Assembly (NCBI RefSeq): GCF_013362815.1
Contig: NZ_JABFVK010000015.1
Coordinates: 62,001 to 126,000 of the forward strand
DNA from: Hamadaea sp.
GTDB lineage: Bacteria > Actinomycetota > Actinomycetes > Mycobacteriales > Micromonosporaceae
DNA length: 64,000 bases
Reading direction: 5' to 3'
A program made the translations under genes and the position numbers. The notes under the pieces are model-generated. The model made no database searches and was not told where the DNA came from. It saw nothing but the letters and a program-made list of their open reading frames with translations. This document shows, one piece after another, positions 37,708 through 46,506 of the stretch (position 1 is the stretch's first letter; every line of letters begins with the position of its first letter).

Positions 37708-37770
37708 CGTTGATCATGAACCTAAGGTTCCACTCCGGGTCATAACCGGACCATAGGTTCATGATCAACG
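37708..37770. repeat. Inverted repeat between proB and proA
   Basis: CGTTGATCATGAACCTAAGG (37708-37727) pairs with 37751-37770 with one mismatch in 20; the loop is 23 bases. The right arm covers the proB stop codon (37765-37767). In the RNA the hairpin stands between proB and the proA RBS, so it could dampen or protect the transcript. No U-run follows. Confidence 0.9.
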
Positions 37771-38883
37771 TGAGTTGAGGACGACGAGGTCGTCGCGGTG
37801 CACTACTTCACGTTCGTATGCCGGGCCGAGCGAAGCGGCGAGTTCGCCGGTGGACCGGCCGAGCAGTCCGGGCAGTTCCAGGGCGTCGTAGTTGACGAGC
37901 CCCCGGGCGACCGGCTTGCCCGCCTCGTCGACGAGATCCACCGGATCGCCCGCCGAGAAGGCCCCGTCTACCCCGGTGATGCCGGCCGGGAGCAGGGACT
38001 TCCGCCGTTCGACGACGGCGGCCACCGCACCCGGATCGAGGAAGAGCCGCCCGCGCGCCTCGGTGGCATGGGCCAACCAGAACAGGCGGGCCGATGCGCG
38101 TACCAGTTGGGCCGAGAAGAGAGTGCCCACCTCGTCGCCGGACAGGGCCGCGACCGCTTGGGGCGCGGAGGTCAGGACGACCGGGATGCCGGCGCCGTTG
38201 GCGATGCGCGCGGCCTGGACCTTCGTGACCATGCCGCCGGTGCCCACGCCGGCCTTGCCCGCGCTGCCGATGGCGACGCCGTCGAGATCGGCCTCGCTCG
38301 TGACCAAATCGATGCGCGACGTGCCCGGCAGGGACGGGTCGCCGGTGTACAGACCGTCCACATCGGAGAGCAGAATGAGCAGATCCGCCTCGACCAGCGC
38401 GGCGACGAGCGCGGCGAGCCGGTCGTTGTCGCCGAACCGGATCTCGCTTGTGGCGACGGTGTCGTTCTCGTTGACGATCGGAATGACCCCGAGATCGAGC
38501 AGGCGCTGGAGAGTGCGCCGCGCGTTGCGGTAGTGCGAGCGCCGGGTGACGTCGTCGACGGTGAGCAGAACCTGCCCGACCGTACGCCCATGGGCCGCGA
38601 ACGCCGCGGTGTACGCGTGCATGAGCAGACCCTGACCGACGCTGGCCGCCGCCTGCTGGGTGGCCAGATCGCGCGGTCGCCGCGGCAGGCTCAGCGGGGC
38701 GAGACCGGCCGCGATCGCGCCGGACGAGACCAGGATGACCTGCTTGCCCACCAGCTCGCCCGCGGTGAGCGCCTCGACGAGCGCGTCGAGCCGGGCCGCG
38801 TCGAGCCCGCCGGACGCCGTGGTCAGCGAGGAGGACCCCACCTTGACCACGATTCGCCGCGCACTCGTGACTGTCTGCCGCAC
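37765..38883 (-). CDS. proB: Glutamate 5-kinase
   Basis: 372 residues from GTG 38883 (MRQTVTSARRIVVKVGSSSL); ATG 38931 is a longer alternative. It phosphorylates glutamate in the first step of proline synthesis. The amino-acid kinase domain shows RIVVKVGSSSLTT, ILVSSGAIAAG and VNENDTVATSEIRFGDND. A C-terminal PUA domain (about the last 100 residues) contains LFLDPGAVAAVVERRKSLLP. It is followed by proA and is divergent from the alkyltransferase-like gene. Confidence 0.95.
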   Translation of the reverse strand: MRQTVTSARRIVVKVGSSSLTTASGGLDAARLDALVEALTAGELVGKQVILVSSGAIAAGLAPLSLPRRPRDLATQQAAASVGQGLLMHAYTAAFAAHGRTVGQVLLTVDDVTRRSHYRNARRTLQRLLDLGVIPIVNENDTVATSEIRFGDNDRLAALVAALVEADLLILLSDVDGLYTGDPSLPGTSRIDLVTSEADLDGVAIGSAGKAGVGTGGMVTKVQAARIANGAGIPVVLTSAPQAVAALSGDEVGTLFSAQLVRASARLFWLAHATEARGRLFLDPGAVAAVVERRKSLLPAGITGVDGAFSAGDPVDLVDEAGKPVARGLVNYDALELPGLLGRSTGELAASLGPAYEREVVHRDDLVVLNSR

Positions 38884-38944
38884 CGGACCATTCTGACCTG
38901 CGTGAATCCACGGCTGTCGGAGGTATCCCATAGTGTGGGGCGAT

Positions 38945-39268
38945 GTGAGCCCTGAGGAGTACCGCGAGCAGGTTCTGCAGCTCGTCGAGCGCATCCCGGC
39001 CGGACGGGTGATGAGCTATGGCGCGATCGCCGAGTACCTCGCGGACGTCTCCGGACGCTGCTCGGCCCGCCAGGTCGGCACGATCATGGCCCGCTACGGC
39101 GGCGGGGTCCCCTGGCATCGTGTCGTGAATTCGTCAGGACGGCTGCCGCCGGGGCACGAAAGGCGGGCCGCGAGCCTGCTCGAAGCCGAAGGTGTGCAGC
39201 TACGAGCCGGTCGGGTGATCATGCAGACCACCTCCTGGTACCCCGAAGATCACACGTCCGGCCGTTGA
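38945..39268 (+). CDS. Alkyltransferase-like protein (ATL; MGMT fold, Trp in place of Cys)
   Basis: 107 residues from GTG 38945 with GGGGCG just upstream. The fold is that of O6-alkylguanine-DNA alkyltransferase: IPAGRVMSYGAIAEYL, then ARQVGTIMARYGGGVPWHRV. The acceptor site PCHR reads PWHR with Trp at residue 57, as in E. coli Atl (YbaZ). ATL proteins bind and flip O6-alkylguanine without removing the alkyl group and hand the lesion to nucleotide excision repair. Confidence 0.92.
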   Translation: MSPEEYREQVLQLVERIPAGRVMSYGAIAEYLADVSGRCSARQVGTIMARYGGGVPWHRVVNSSGRLPPGHERRAASLLEAEGVQLRAGRVIMQTTSWYPEDHTSGR

Positions 39269-39300
39269 GACTGCGTTCGGTGAGCGTCTAGCCTTTCTCC

Positions 39301-40122
39301 GTGATCGACATGGACGCGGCCATCGGCTTCGTGGTGGCCAAGGGCGACCAGGTCGACCGTGCGCGCCTTTCCTACCTGAGGACCGGGGCCACACCGTCCG
39401 ACGACATCCTCGACAAGGCCGAGACGGGGCAGAGCCGCGACGGCGGCTGGCCGGCGTACTGGGCCGACGGGATCGCCTCCGTCGACGCCACCTGCTTCCG
39501 GCTGGCCGAACTCGACGACCTCGGCGCTCTCGGCCGGCAGCCGGCCCGGCGCGCGCTCGACTGGCTGACCACTCGCCAGCACGCCGACGGTGGCTGGGAG
39601 GAAGACGCCAGCCTGGCCGAAATCGCCCCACCCTGGGCCGTCCCAGGTGACCCGGAAGCCCGCCTCTACATCACGGCCAACGCCGCCTTCTGGCTCACCG
39701 TCGCCGGGCAGGACGCCCGGTCCGCCGGCCCGCTCGACGACCGCCCCGGTGGTGCGTACGCGGGTGTCGTGGCCAAGGCCGCCGAAGCGCTGCGCACCGA
39801 AGTGCAGTCCGACGGAACCATGCCGACCTTCCTGGTCGCGACCTGGCTTTCCGCCGCAGTGCTCTATCGGCACGACATGTTCTACGAATCCGTACGCCTG
39901 CAGCAGCGCCTGATCGAGCGGATGCCCGAACTGACCGCCGCCGACGCCGCCTGGCTTGCCGCCGCCAACCGGCGAGTGGGCGTACGCGACGACGACCCGC
40001 TGATCATCAACGCCATGCTCCGCCTGCGCCAACTCCAGCGCAGCGACGGCGGCTTCAGCAGCGACGACGGAGCGACCTTCGACGTGCACACCACCCTCGC
40101 CGCAATTAGGGCCTGTAGGTAG
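39301..40122 (+). CDS. Prenyltransferase/squalene-cyclase-like alpha-toroid repeat protein
   Basis: 273 residues from GTG 39301. Three QW-type repeats are visible: GQSRDGGWPAYW, RQHADGGWEE and QRSDGGFSSDDG. These belong to the terpenoid cyclase/prenyltransferase toroid fold. No DxDD or class I DDxxD catalytic motif is seen, so this is probably not a functional triterpene cyclase; similar small proteins are common and uncharacterised in actinomycetes. It lies 32 bases after the ATL gene and may be co-transcribed with it. Confidence 0.75.
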   Translation: MIDMDAAIGFVVAKGDQVDRARLSYLRTGATPSDDILDKAETGQSRDGGWPAYWADGIASVDATCFRLAELDDLGALGRQPARRALDWLTTRQHADGGWEEDASLAEIAPPWAVPGDPEARLYITANAAFWLTVAGQDARSAGPLDDRPGGAYAGVVAKAAEALRTEVQSDGTMPTFLVATWLSAAVLYRHDMFYESVRLQQRLIERMPELTAADAAWLAAANRRVGVRDDDPLIINAMLRLRQLQRSDGGFSSDDGATFDVHTTLAAIRACR

Positions 40123-40130
40123 CACCCCGC

Positions 40131-40212
40131 TATTTGCTCCCTGGCGGCGTTGCTCGACACCTCGTTGCCCCGAGGCAACGTCGGCGTCGTGCGCCTTGCC
40201 AGGAACCAAATA
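40131..40212. repeat. Imperfect hairpin with nested stem
   Basis: The outer arms TATTTGCTCCCTGGC (40131-40145) and 40198-40212 match at 13 of 15 positions. An inner stem CGTTGCC/GGCAACG (40163-40169 with 40174-40180) has a CCGA loop. It follows the QW-repeat gene stop by eight bases and may be its terminator. Confidence 0.7.
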
Positions 40213-40260
40213 TCGGCGCGACCAGCCTCAGAGCAAAAGCAAAGCGAAAAGCTGGACCAG

Positions 40261-40405
40261 TCGGCCAACGCCGTATAACTATGCGAACGCCGTCCAACCC
40301 CACTCGCCGTAACCCACTACGGCTAGGCACCAACCAGAGCCGGAAATGAGCAACCCACGGAGGGATCAAGCCTGACCGCCCTCCGTGGGTTGCTCATTTC
40401 CGGCT
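40261..40405. repeat. Dispersed intergenic element, family B copy 2 (inverted)
   Basis: It holds a perfect 27-base hairpin (40338-40364 with 40379-40405) and a 14-base loop ATCAAGCCTGACCG, with about 77 bases of conserved flank on the left. Its reverse complement aligns to 13894-14039 nearly end to end. Stem differences between the two copies are matched in both arms. It fills the gap between the convergent QW-repeat gene and moeZ. Confidence 0.9.
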
Positions 40406-40413
40406 AAGAAGCC

Positions 40414-41595
40414 CTAGTACACGGGCAAAGACGGATCAACCTGCTTGATCCAAGCCAAAACCCCACCCTGAACATGCACAGCGTTGCCAAAACCCGCGGC
40501 CTTGAGAGCAGCCAACGCCTCAGCTGACCGAACCCCAGACTTGCAGTGCAGCACGATCTGCTTGTCCTGCGGAAGATCGGCGAGAGCCTGACCCGACAGG
40601 ATGTCTCCCTTGGGGATGAGCGTCGACCCGGGGATGCGGACGATCTCGTATTCGGCCGGTTCGCGTACGTCGACGAGGAAGATGTCCTTGCCGGCGTCCT
40701 GCCAGTCCTTCAGCTCGCTCGCCGTGATCGTCGAGTTCTCGGTCGCGGCCTGCGCCTCGACCGACACCGCGCCGCAGAAGTCGTCGTAGTCCTCTAGCAG
40801 CTCGGTCTGGGTCGCGTTCTCGCCGCACAGTACGCAGTTCGGATCCTTGCGTACCTTGATCTTGCGGTAGCTCATCTCCAGGGCGTCGTAGACCATGAGC
40901 GAACCGACGAGCGGCTCGCCGACTCCGGCGAGAAGCTTGATCGCCTCGGTGACCTGGATCGCGCCGATGCTGCCGCACAGTACGCCGAGGACGCCGCCCT
41001 CGGCGCAGCTCGGCACCATGCCGGGCGGCGGGGGCTCGGGGTAGAGGCAGCGGTAGCAGGGACCGTGCTCGGCCCAGAAGACGCTGGCCTGACCGTCGAA
41101 GCGGTAGATCGAACCCCAGACGTAGGGCTTACCGGCGAGGACGGCGGCGTCATTGACCAGGTAGCGGGTGGCGAAGTTGTCCGTACCGTCCACGATCAGG
41201 TCGTACTGGCCGAAGATGTCGAAGACGTTCTCCCGGTCCAGCGCGGTGTTGTGGATCTGAACCTGGACGTACGGGTTGATCTCGCGGATCGACGCGGCGG
41301 CCGATTCGGCCTTGGACCGGCCGACGTCGGACTGGCCATGGATGATCTGGCGCTGGAGGTTCGACTCGTCGACGACGTCGAACTCCACGATGCCGAGGGT
41401 GCCCACACCCGCCGCGGCCAGGTACATCAGGGCCGGCGAACCCAGGCCGCCCGCGCCCACACAGAGGACCCGGGCGTTCTTGAGCCGCTTCTGCCCCTCG
41501 ACCCCGACGTCGGGGATGATCAGGTGGCGCGAATAGCGGCGGATCTCATCGACCGAGAGCGACTCGGCCGGCTCGACCAGCGGCGGCAAAGACAC
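40414..41595 (-). CDS. moeZ: Adenylyltransferase/sulfurtransferase MoeZ (ThiF + rhodanese)
   Basis: 393 residues. The N-terminal E1-like domain has VGAGGLGSPALMYLAAAGVG for ATP binding and zinc-type Cys pairs CYRC and CVLC. The C-terminal rhodanese domain has the persulfide Cys in VLHCKSGVRS. MoeZ adenylates and sulfurates small carrier proteins (MoaD, ThiS, CysO type) for molybdopterin, thiamin or cysteine synthesis. In M. tuberculosis the homologue heads the conserved block that continues here with DUF3152, TetR and DUF3107. Confidence 0.95.
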   Translation of the reverse strand: MSLPPLVEPAESLSVDEIRRYSRHLIIPDVGVEGQKRLKNARVLCVGAGGLGSPALMYLAAAGVGTLGIVEFDVVDESNLQRQIIHGQSDVGRSKAESAAASIREINPYVQVQIHNTALDRENVFDIFGQYDLIVDGTDNFATRYLVNDAAVLAGKPYVWGSIYRFDGQASVFWAEHGPCYRCLYPEPPPPGMVPSCAEGGVLGVLCGSIGAIQVTEAIKLLAGVGEPLVGSLMVYDALEMSYRKIKVRKDPNCVLCGENATQTELLEDYDDFCGAVSVEAQAATENSTITASELKDWQDAGKDIFLVDVREPAEYEIVRIPGSTLIPKGDILSGQALADLPQDKQIVLHCKSGVRSAEALAALKAAGFGNAVHVQGGVLAWIKQVDPSLPVY

Positions 41596-41728
41596 GGTGA
41601 AGCTCCTGCCTGCGATGCGTGATGTTACGGCGACTCGGCCATTCTTGCTCGCGCGTGTGAATTCTGGCCATGACGTCTACCACGTGGGACGCGGGAATAT
41701 ATTCGCCCCGGGCAATCAACGCCGGGCA

Positions 41729-42685
41729 TCACGGGATCGGCGGACCGGTGTATCGCTTTCCGTCGAGGTACGGCCACGAGTTCGCGACGCAGCCTTTCAG
41801 ACCGTAAGTCTGCTGTTGCATGACCGGTGCGGGCTGACCCCGGCCGGGACACGCCTCGTGATAGAGCCCCAGTTGGTGGCCGACCTCATGGTTGATCGCG
41901 TACGCCTGATAGACGTCGAGCGGGGCGTTGTAGTCCGGAATGGCGGTCAGCCAGCGGGCGAGGTTGATGATCACTTGGCCGGTGATCCGGCACGACGTGT
42001 AGCGCTCGGTATGCAGACCGCCCGCCGCGCACATCTTCTCCGACGTCGCCGGGGTGGCCAGGTAGATCACGAACTCGTGGCTGGCGCCTTTGGGGACGCG
42101 CTGGAACTTCGTCTTCCCTCCGGCGATCCAACTCCGGGGATCACCCAGGACGGTCTCGACGGTCGAGGCGAAGGCGGCGGCGTCCTGCCCGGTCCCGTCC
42201 TCCACCGCGATCTGATACCTCCGCAGGGTGCCACCCGTGCCGAGCACCTTGCCGGTGCCGCCCGCGTACGCGAAAGTGCCCGGGCCGCTCTGGACGACGC
42301 CGGCGGATTCGACCGCGGCGGACGGCGAGGCCGACGGCTCGGTGGCGACCGCCGCGTTCAGCGAGGTGGTCGGCGACGGAGCGGGAGCACCCGCCGACGG
42401 TCCGGCCGCCGCCTCGGACGGACTCGACGGACTACGCAGGAGAAGACCGGCGACCGAGCCGACCAGGATCACCAAGACGGCGACGGCCAGCGCCCGCCGA
42501 CGGCGCATCTGGGCTCGACGGCGCGCGGCCCGGCGTTGTGCCCGTGGCCCGGGCTGCCGAGGCGCGGCCTCGGAAGAGCGGTACGCCGGCCGCTCGCGCA
42601 GGTCCGTCCGCCGCAATTGGGCGGTGTCCTGGCGAGGGTAGTGAAGCTCCGGCGCGGAGGGCGGATGCCGGCGGTCTTGGCTCAT
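41729..42685 (-). CDS. DUF3152 membrane-anchored metalloprotease-like protein
   Basis: 318 residues. A long basic cytoplasmic N-terminus (rich in Arg, ~65 residues) precedes one helix ([19 protein letters not shown]), a Ser/Ala/Pro linker, and an outer domain. This domain carries the zinc-type motif [15 protein letters not shown] (HExxH) and paired Cys (KMCAAGG, TSCRIT, EACPG, KGCVAN) that probably form disulfides. It corresponds to the DUF3152 family next to moeZ in other actinobacteria. Protease activity has not, to my knowledge, been shown. Confidence 0.88.
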   Translation of the reverse strand: MSQDRRHPPSAPELHYPRQDTAQLRRTDLRERPAYRSSEAAPRQPGPRAQRRAARRRAQMRRRRALAVAVLVILVGSVAGLLLRSPSSPSEAAAGPSAGAPAPSPTTSLNAAVATEPSASPSAAVESAGVVQSGPGTFAYAGGTGKVLGTGGTLRRYQIAVEDGTGQDAAAFASTVETVLGDPRSWIAGGKTKFQRVPKGASHEFVIYLATPATSEKMCAAGGLHTERYTSCRITGQVIINLARWLTAIPDYNAPLDVYQAYAINHEVGHQLGLYHEACPGRGQPAPVMQQQTYGLKGCVANSWPYLDGKRYTGPPIP

Positions 42686-42748
42686 GACCGCTCAAGCCTG
42701 CCATAGATCGGCTCAGACGGACGCGATTCACGCACGTTCTTGAGTCTC

Positions 42749-42832
42749 GCGTTATCCGCGGGTGGCGGGCCGACACCCTTGCGTTATCCACGGGTGGCGG
42801 GCCGACACCCTTGCGTTATCCCGGGATAACGC
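42749..42832. repeat. Tandem 32-bp repeats ending in a perfect palindrome
   Basis: Two consecutive 32-base units (42749-42780 and 42781-42812) start GCGTTATCC and end GACACCCTT, differing at one base. The next unit begins GCGTTATCC but turns into the perfect palindrome GCGTTATCCCGGGATAACGC (42813-42832). It lies between the DUF3152 start and the 3' end of the hydrolase gene, so it is in the DUF3152 promoter region. Confidence 0.9.
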
Positions 42833-42857
42833 GGCTATTTCGCGAATCTAAGCCGCA

Positions 42858-43868
42858 TTATCCGGCATCTTGCGCGGAGGACGCCGAAGGAGACGCCGCC
42901 AAAGACGCGGAAGACGCGGAAGCCTGCGAGGAGGCGGAAGCGAAAAGCCCGAGGATCGCCCGAGCGACCACCCGAGGAACCTCCATCTGGGCGACGTGCC
43001 CGACGTCAGGCAACAGCAGGAGCCGGGTGTCGGGGATGGCCCGGGCGACGCGGGAAACGGCGCGGACGTCGACGAGCCGGTCTCGGAGACCGGCGATGAC
43101 CAGGGTCGGCACGGTGATCCGCCGGGCCATCGCCCACAGCGATCCCGGGCCGGGCAGCTGCGCCCGGAGGAACGAGAGCACGAGTCCGCGCATCGCGCCG
43201 GTGTACGCACTAGCGAAGTGCTGCACCTCGGAGCGCCGTCGCGCTTCGGTGACCGCCTCGGCTAGCCGTTGGGGCGGGATGGCGTCCGGATTGGCGAAGC
43301 AGGCTCGCAGTACTTCGGTGGCGAGCTGTTCGGGCGGGATCGCCGCCATCTGCCGGGCCGCCAGCCGATCCACCCGAGGGAGCGCGAGGAACGGGACGAC
43401 CCGTCCTTGCAGGGACCGCCGGGGATCGAGGAAGGGCATCGCTGGAGAGACGAGGGTGAGGGTGCGGACGAGATCCGGCCGGACCGCGGCCACGCGTACG
43501 CTCACCGCCCCACCTAGGGAGTTCCCGACCAGATGGACGGGTCCTCGATCGGTCTGCTCGATCAAGGTGATCACGCAGTCGGCGAAGGCGCGCTGGGAGT
43601 ACCGCGGAGCCGGATCGCTGTAGCCGAAGCCGGGCAGGTCCAACGCCAGCCCGTCGACCCGGGGCTGAAGCAGGCCGGCCAGGTCGGTCCAGTTCTGCGA
43701 GGATCCGCCGAGCCCGTGCACGTAGAGCGCGGGTTCGGCCCCGGGCGCCGGAGTCTCGCGGACGAAGATCGAACGGCCACCGATCTCGACTGCGTGCCCG
43801 GGCCAGGGTGGTACGGGCGGGCCGGCCGGAGGCAGCTCGTCGTCCTCGGCGAGGACGGCGCGTCTCAT
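42858..43868 (-). CDS. Alpha/beta hydrolase
   Basis: 336 residues from ATG 43868. The alpha/beta fold shows the oxyanion HG (ALYVHGLGGSSQNW), the nucleophile elbow HLVGNSLGGAVSVR with the catalytic Ser, an acidic residue region around IAGLRDRLVD, and the final His in LLLPDVGHVAQMEVP. The last ~28 residues are almost only Ser and Ala, an unusual low-complexity tail. It overlaps the upstream 835-residue gene by four bases. The substrate is unknown. Confidence 0.88.
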   Translation of the reverse strand: MRRAVLAEDDELPPAGPPVPPWPGHAVEIGGRSIFVRETPAPGAEPALYVHGLGGSSQNWTDLAGLLQPRVDGLALDLPGFGYSDPAPRYSQRAFADCVITLIEQTDRGPVHLVGNSLGGAVSVRVAAVRPDLVRTLTLVSPAMPFLDPRRSLQGRVVPFLALPRVDRLAARQMAAIPPEQLATEVLRACFANPDAIPPQRLAEAVTEARRRSEVQHFASAYTGAMRGLVLSFLRAQLPGPGSLWAMARRITVPTLVIAGLRDRLVDVRAVSRVARAIPDTRLLLLPDVGHVAQMEVPRVVARAILGLFASASSQASASSASLAASPSASSAQDAG

Positions 43869-46372
43869 GGCAGCAAAGCGCTCAGCCGTCGGTTGACCGC
43901 CGCCAGCGTCGCGCGTACGACCGCTTGCCGGGGGTCGCCGGAGACGAGCGCGGATCCGGCGAGTTGCTCGACCCAGCCGTCGCAGACCAGCAGAACCACG
44001 ACGACTGCAACTTCACAGCTGCCCATTGGCAGGATGGCCGCCTGCTCGACGTAGCAATGCCCTCGGGTCTGCCCGTCGGCGGACTCGCTGAGCAGCTCGT
44101 CGACCGCGTTCGCAGCGGCGGCCGCGCACAGCCGCAGGACGTACCCGTCGACCGCTGGACCGTTCGAGACGCCGAGCGCCACTCGTTCACCGGCGACGAG
44201 GCGTACCTCGACCGTCGCGTCCAGCCCGAACGTGCTCACTTGCACGTGGTCGAGGACGACCCGGGCCGCCTCGGCGGGTGGAGTCAGGGCCGGTGGGCGG
44301 CCGGGCTCGGGCTGCTCGTCGGGGCGGCCGAACCGGTCACCACCGGGACGCAACGGATCCGGATAGCGCCCGCGCATCGTGACCGGGTGCCGTCGCCTCG
44401 GCTCGCGCGGCGCGGCGCTCGCCGGGATCAGCCCCGGCGGCAGCGGCGGGCTCGCCCCGCGCTGGGCCGGTGGGATCGGAGTGCGGTCGGGGCGCGGCTC
44501 GGCTGGACCGACGGGCTGCGCCGGCACCTGCAGCCTTGGTGCTTCCTCGTGGGCCGCAGGCGGCTCGGGCGAAGGCGGCCCGACCGGCGAAGGTCCGACC
44601 GACGGAACGGCTGGCGAAGGCACGGCCGACGAAGGCGAAGGCGAAGGCGAATACGGCGCTGGTGAAGAAGAAGGCGCTTCCGAAGGAGTGGGCGTCGGGC
44701 GGGCCGGCGGCTCGGCGACCAGGCCCATCCGCTCGTTCAGCATCCGCGCGACGACCCGGCTCACGTAGGCCGGATCGGACCCGTCGGCGAGATCGAGCCG
44801 CAGCGTGTGACCGCCGGTAGCGGTCGCCCGGAGCTGGGCGTCCCGAACCCCGGGCACGTCGCGGACGGCGGACAACACCGTGGCCACGTCGAATCCGTCG
44901 GGCCGATCGGACGGCGGCAGGTCGTCCCGGCGCAGCCCGGACGCGATGCGCGACAACGCGGGCGCGGGAGCGGGCGGCTCGGTGTTCGGCTCGGGAATGC
45001 GCGGTACGTCCGGTTCGGACGGAACTCGCTGCGGCAGGCTGTGGGTCGGCTCGCTTCGATCCCGTGCCACCGGCGACGGCGGCGGCTCGGTCGACGACCG
45101 GAGATCAGGCTGCTCGTTCGGCGGCGGCCCCAGCACCTCACGCGGGTCACGCGGGTCACGCGGCGAGAGCTGCTCGTCCGGCTGCCGCCCAAACGACTCA
45201 GGCTGATCACGCGGGTCGCGCGGCGAGCGGGGGTCATGCGGCTGGTAAGCGCGCGGGTCACGAGGCGGGAACTGCTCGTGCGGCTGGGGCTGCTGTCCCA
45301 GCGACTCACGCTGGTCTCGCGACGGGTTCGGCTGCTGCCCGAACGGCTCACGCGGGTCACGCGACGAGTGGGGGTCGTGCGGCTGGTAAGCGAGCGGCTC
45401 ACGCGGCGGGATGTCACGCGGCGCGGCCCGGTGCGGCAGATCGCGCGGCGGCACGTCCCGCGAAGGTCCGATGTGGTCGGCCGGCTCGGTCGGCGGCAGG
45501 TAGGCAGCCGGGGCAGGCACGCGCAGCCCAGGCGGTGCCGGCGGCCGGGGGTCGGCCGGATCAAGGCGGTCCGCCAGACCGCGGGGCGGCTCCGGGTCCA
45601 CCGGCACGATCGGCTCCGCCCGGTGGTACGCAGGCAGCAGGATCCCGGTAGGTGATGGCTGCGCGGGCGCACCGGACGAGACCGGCTGCGCCGGGTTCAG
45701 CCGCGCGGGGTACGCGATCGGCTCGGGCACCGAGATCGCCGGAGCGACCGGCTCGGGCGCGGGCGGTGGAGTCGGCGGCTGGATCGGCGGCTGCGGATGG
45801 GCAGCGGCGGGCGGGTACGTCGACGCGCGAGGGGCTGGTGGCGCGGACGGCACCGAGGGAACCTCCAGCAGACGGGCGAACGGACTCGGCGTCCCCTGGG
45901 ACGGGGTCGATCCGTTCAGGGCGGGACCGGCGGGAGCGTGCGACGCCGGTTCGACCGGCGACGGCTCCGCGTACAGGGGTGGGTCGGGGTGGTGCGGCTG
46001 GGTGAACGAGAGCGGCTGGATCATGCCCTCGTCGGCGGGGAATCCGGCGAACTCGGCGTTGCGAAACGGCGTCGATCCGTCGAGCGGATCTTCGTCTTCG
46101 GGCAGCTCGACCGGTTCCGGCGGGCGTACGCCGGCCTCGGCGAGCAGTTCGGCGTAGCGCGGCGGAGTCTGGGCCCGGGCGTGGTTCAACGCGTCCATGC
46201 CCCGCCGCCAGGCGGGTACCACGGAATCCGTCTCCGGCTCCAGCGCGGAACCCGCGCCGGACCAGCCTTCGCTCCAGCCACCGGCGGGATAGCCGTCACC
46301 ATGCCCGTTCACATGGCCGTTCCCGTTGCCGTTGGCGGATGCGCCGCTGCCCGATTGTCCTGTTACGTCCAC
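43865..46372 (-). CDS. Large proline/arginine-rich disordered protein with two small folded domains
   Basis: 835 residues from GTG 46372, with GAGGAG upstream. Most of the chain is Pro/Glu/Ser/Arg rich and likely disordered. The middle has a degenerate repeat around SRDPREPFGQQP, SRDQRESLGQQP, SPRDPRDQPESFGRQP and SPRDPRDPREVLGPPP. Two ordered blocks stand out: one of ~65 residues (FDVATVLSAVRDVPGVRDAQ to VARMLNERMG), and a C-terminal ~125-residue block with VSTFGLDATVEVRLV, GRCHCYVEQ-like Cys and a hydrophobic strand (CEVAVVVVLLVCDG). Function unknown. It is divergent from TetR and coupled to the hydrolase. Confidence 0.7.
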   Translation of the reverse strand: MDVTGQSGSGASANGNGNGHVNGHGDGYPAGGWSEGWSGAGSALEPETDSVVPAWRRGMDALNHARAQTPPRYAELLAEAGVRPPEPVELPEDEDPLDGSTPFRNAEFAGFPADEGMIQPLSFTQPHHPDPPLYAEPSPVEPASHAPAGPALNGSTPSQGTPSPFARLLEVPSVPSAPPAPRASTYPPAAAHPQPPIQPPTPPPAPEPVAPAISVPEPIAYPARLNPAQPVSSGAPAQPSPTGILLPAYHRAEPIVPVDPEPPRGLADRLDPADPRPPAPPGLRVPAPAAYLPPTEPADHIGPSRDVPPRDLPHRAAPRDIPPREPLAYQPHDPHSSRDPREPFGQQPNPSRDQRESLGQQPQPHEQFPPRDPRAYQPHDPRSPRDPRDQPESFGRQPDEQLSPRDPRDPREVLGPPPNEQPDLRSSTEPPPSPVARDRSEPTHSLPQRVPSEPDVPRIPEPNTEPPAPAPALSRIASGLRRDDLPPSDRPDGFDVATVLSAVRDVPGVRDAQLRATATGGHTLRLDLADGSDPAYVSRVVARMLNERMGLVAEPPARPTPTPSEAPSSSPAPYSPSPSPSSAVPSPAVPSVGPSPVGPPSPEPPAAHEEAPRLQVPAQPVGPAEPRPDRTPIPPAQRGASPPLPPGLIPASAAPREPRRRHPVTMRGRYPDPLRPGGDRFGRPDEQPEPGRPPALTPPAEAARVVLDHVQVSTFGLDATVEVRLVAGERVALGVSNGPAVDGYVLRLCAAAAANAVDELLSESADGQTRGHCYVEQAAILPMGSCEVAVVVVLLVCDGWVEQLAGSALVSGDPRQAVVRATLAAVNRRLSALLP

Positions 46373-46506
46373 CGTGCGCTCCTCGGTAGCCCATGGGTGA
46401 GGCTACCTTGTTAGGGGAAGCGCGATAAGTTGCAACGGCGGGAGAATTTCCGGCGACGAAGTGAGCAACACGCGCGGAGCGAGCGCGTACGGAGAGGACG
46501 GCGTCT

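Noticed and set aside
40338-40405. Interpretation of family B hairpins as plain intrinsic terminators
   Set aside because: The ~77 bases of conserved flank and the conserved loop go beyond what a terminator needs, and no U-run follows; kept as a repeat element instead.
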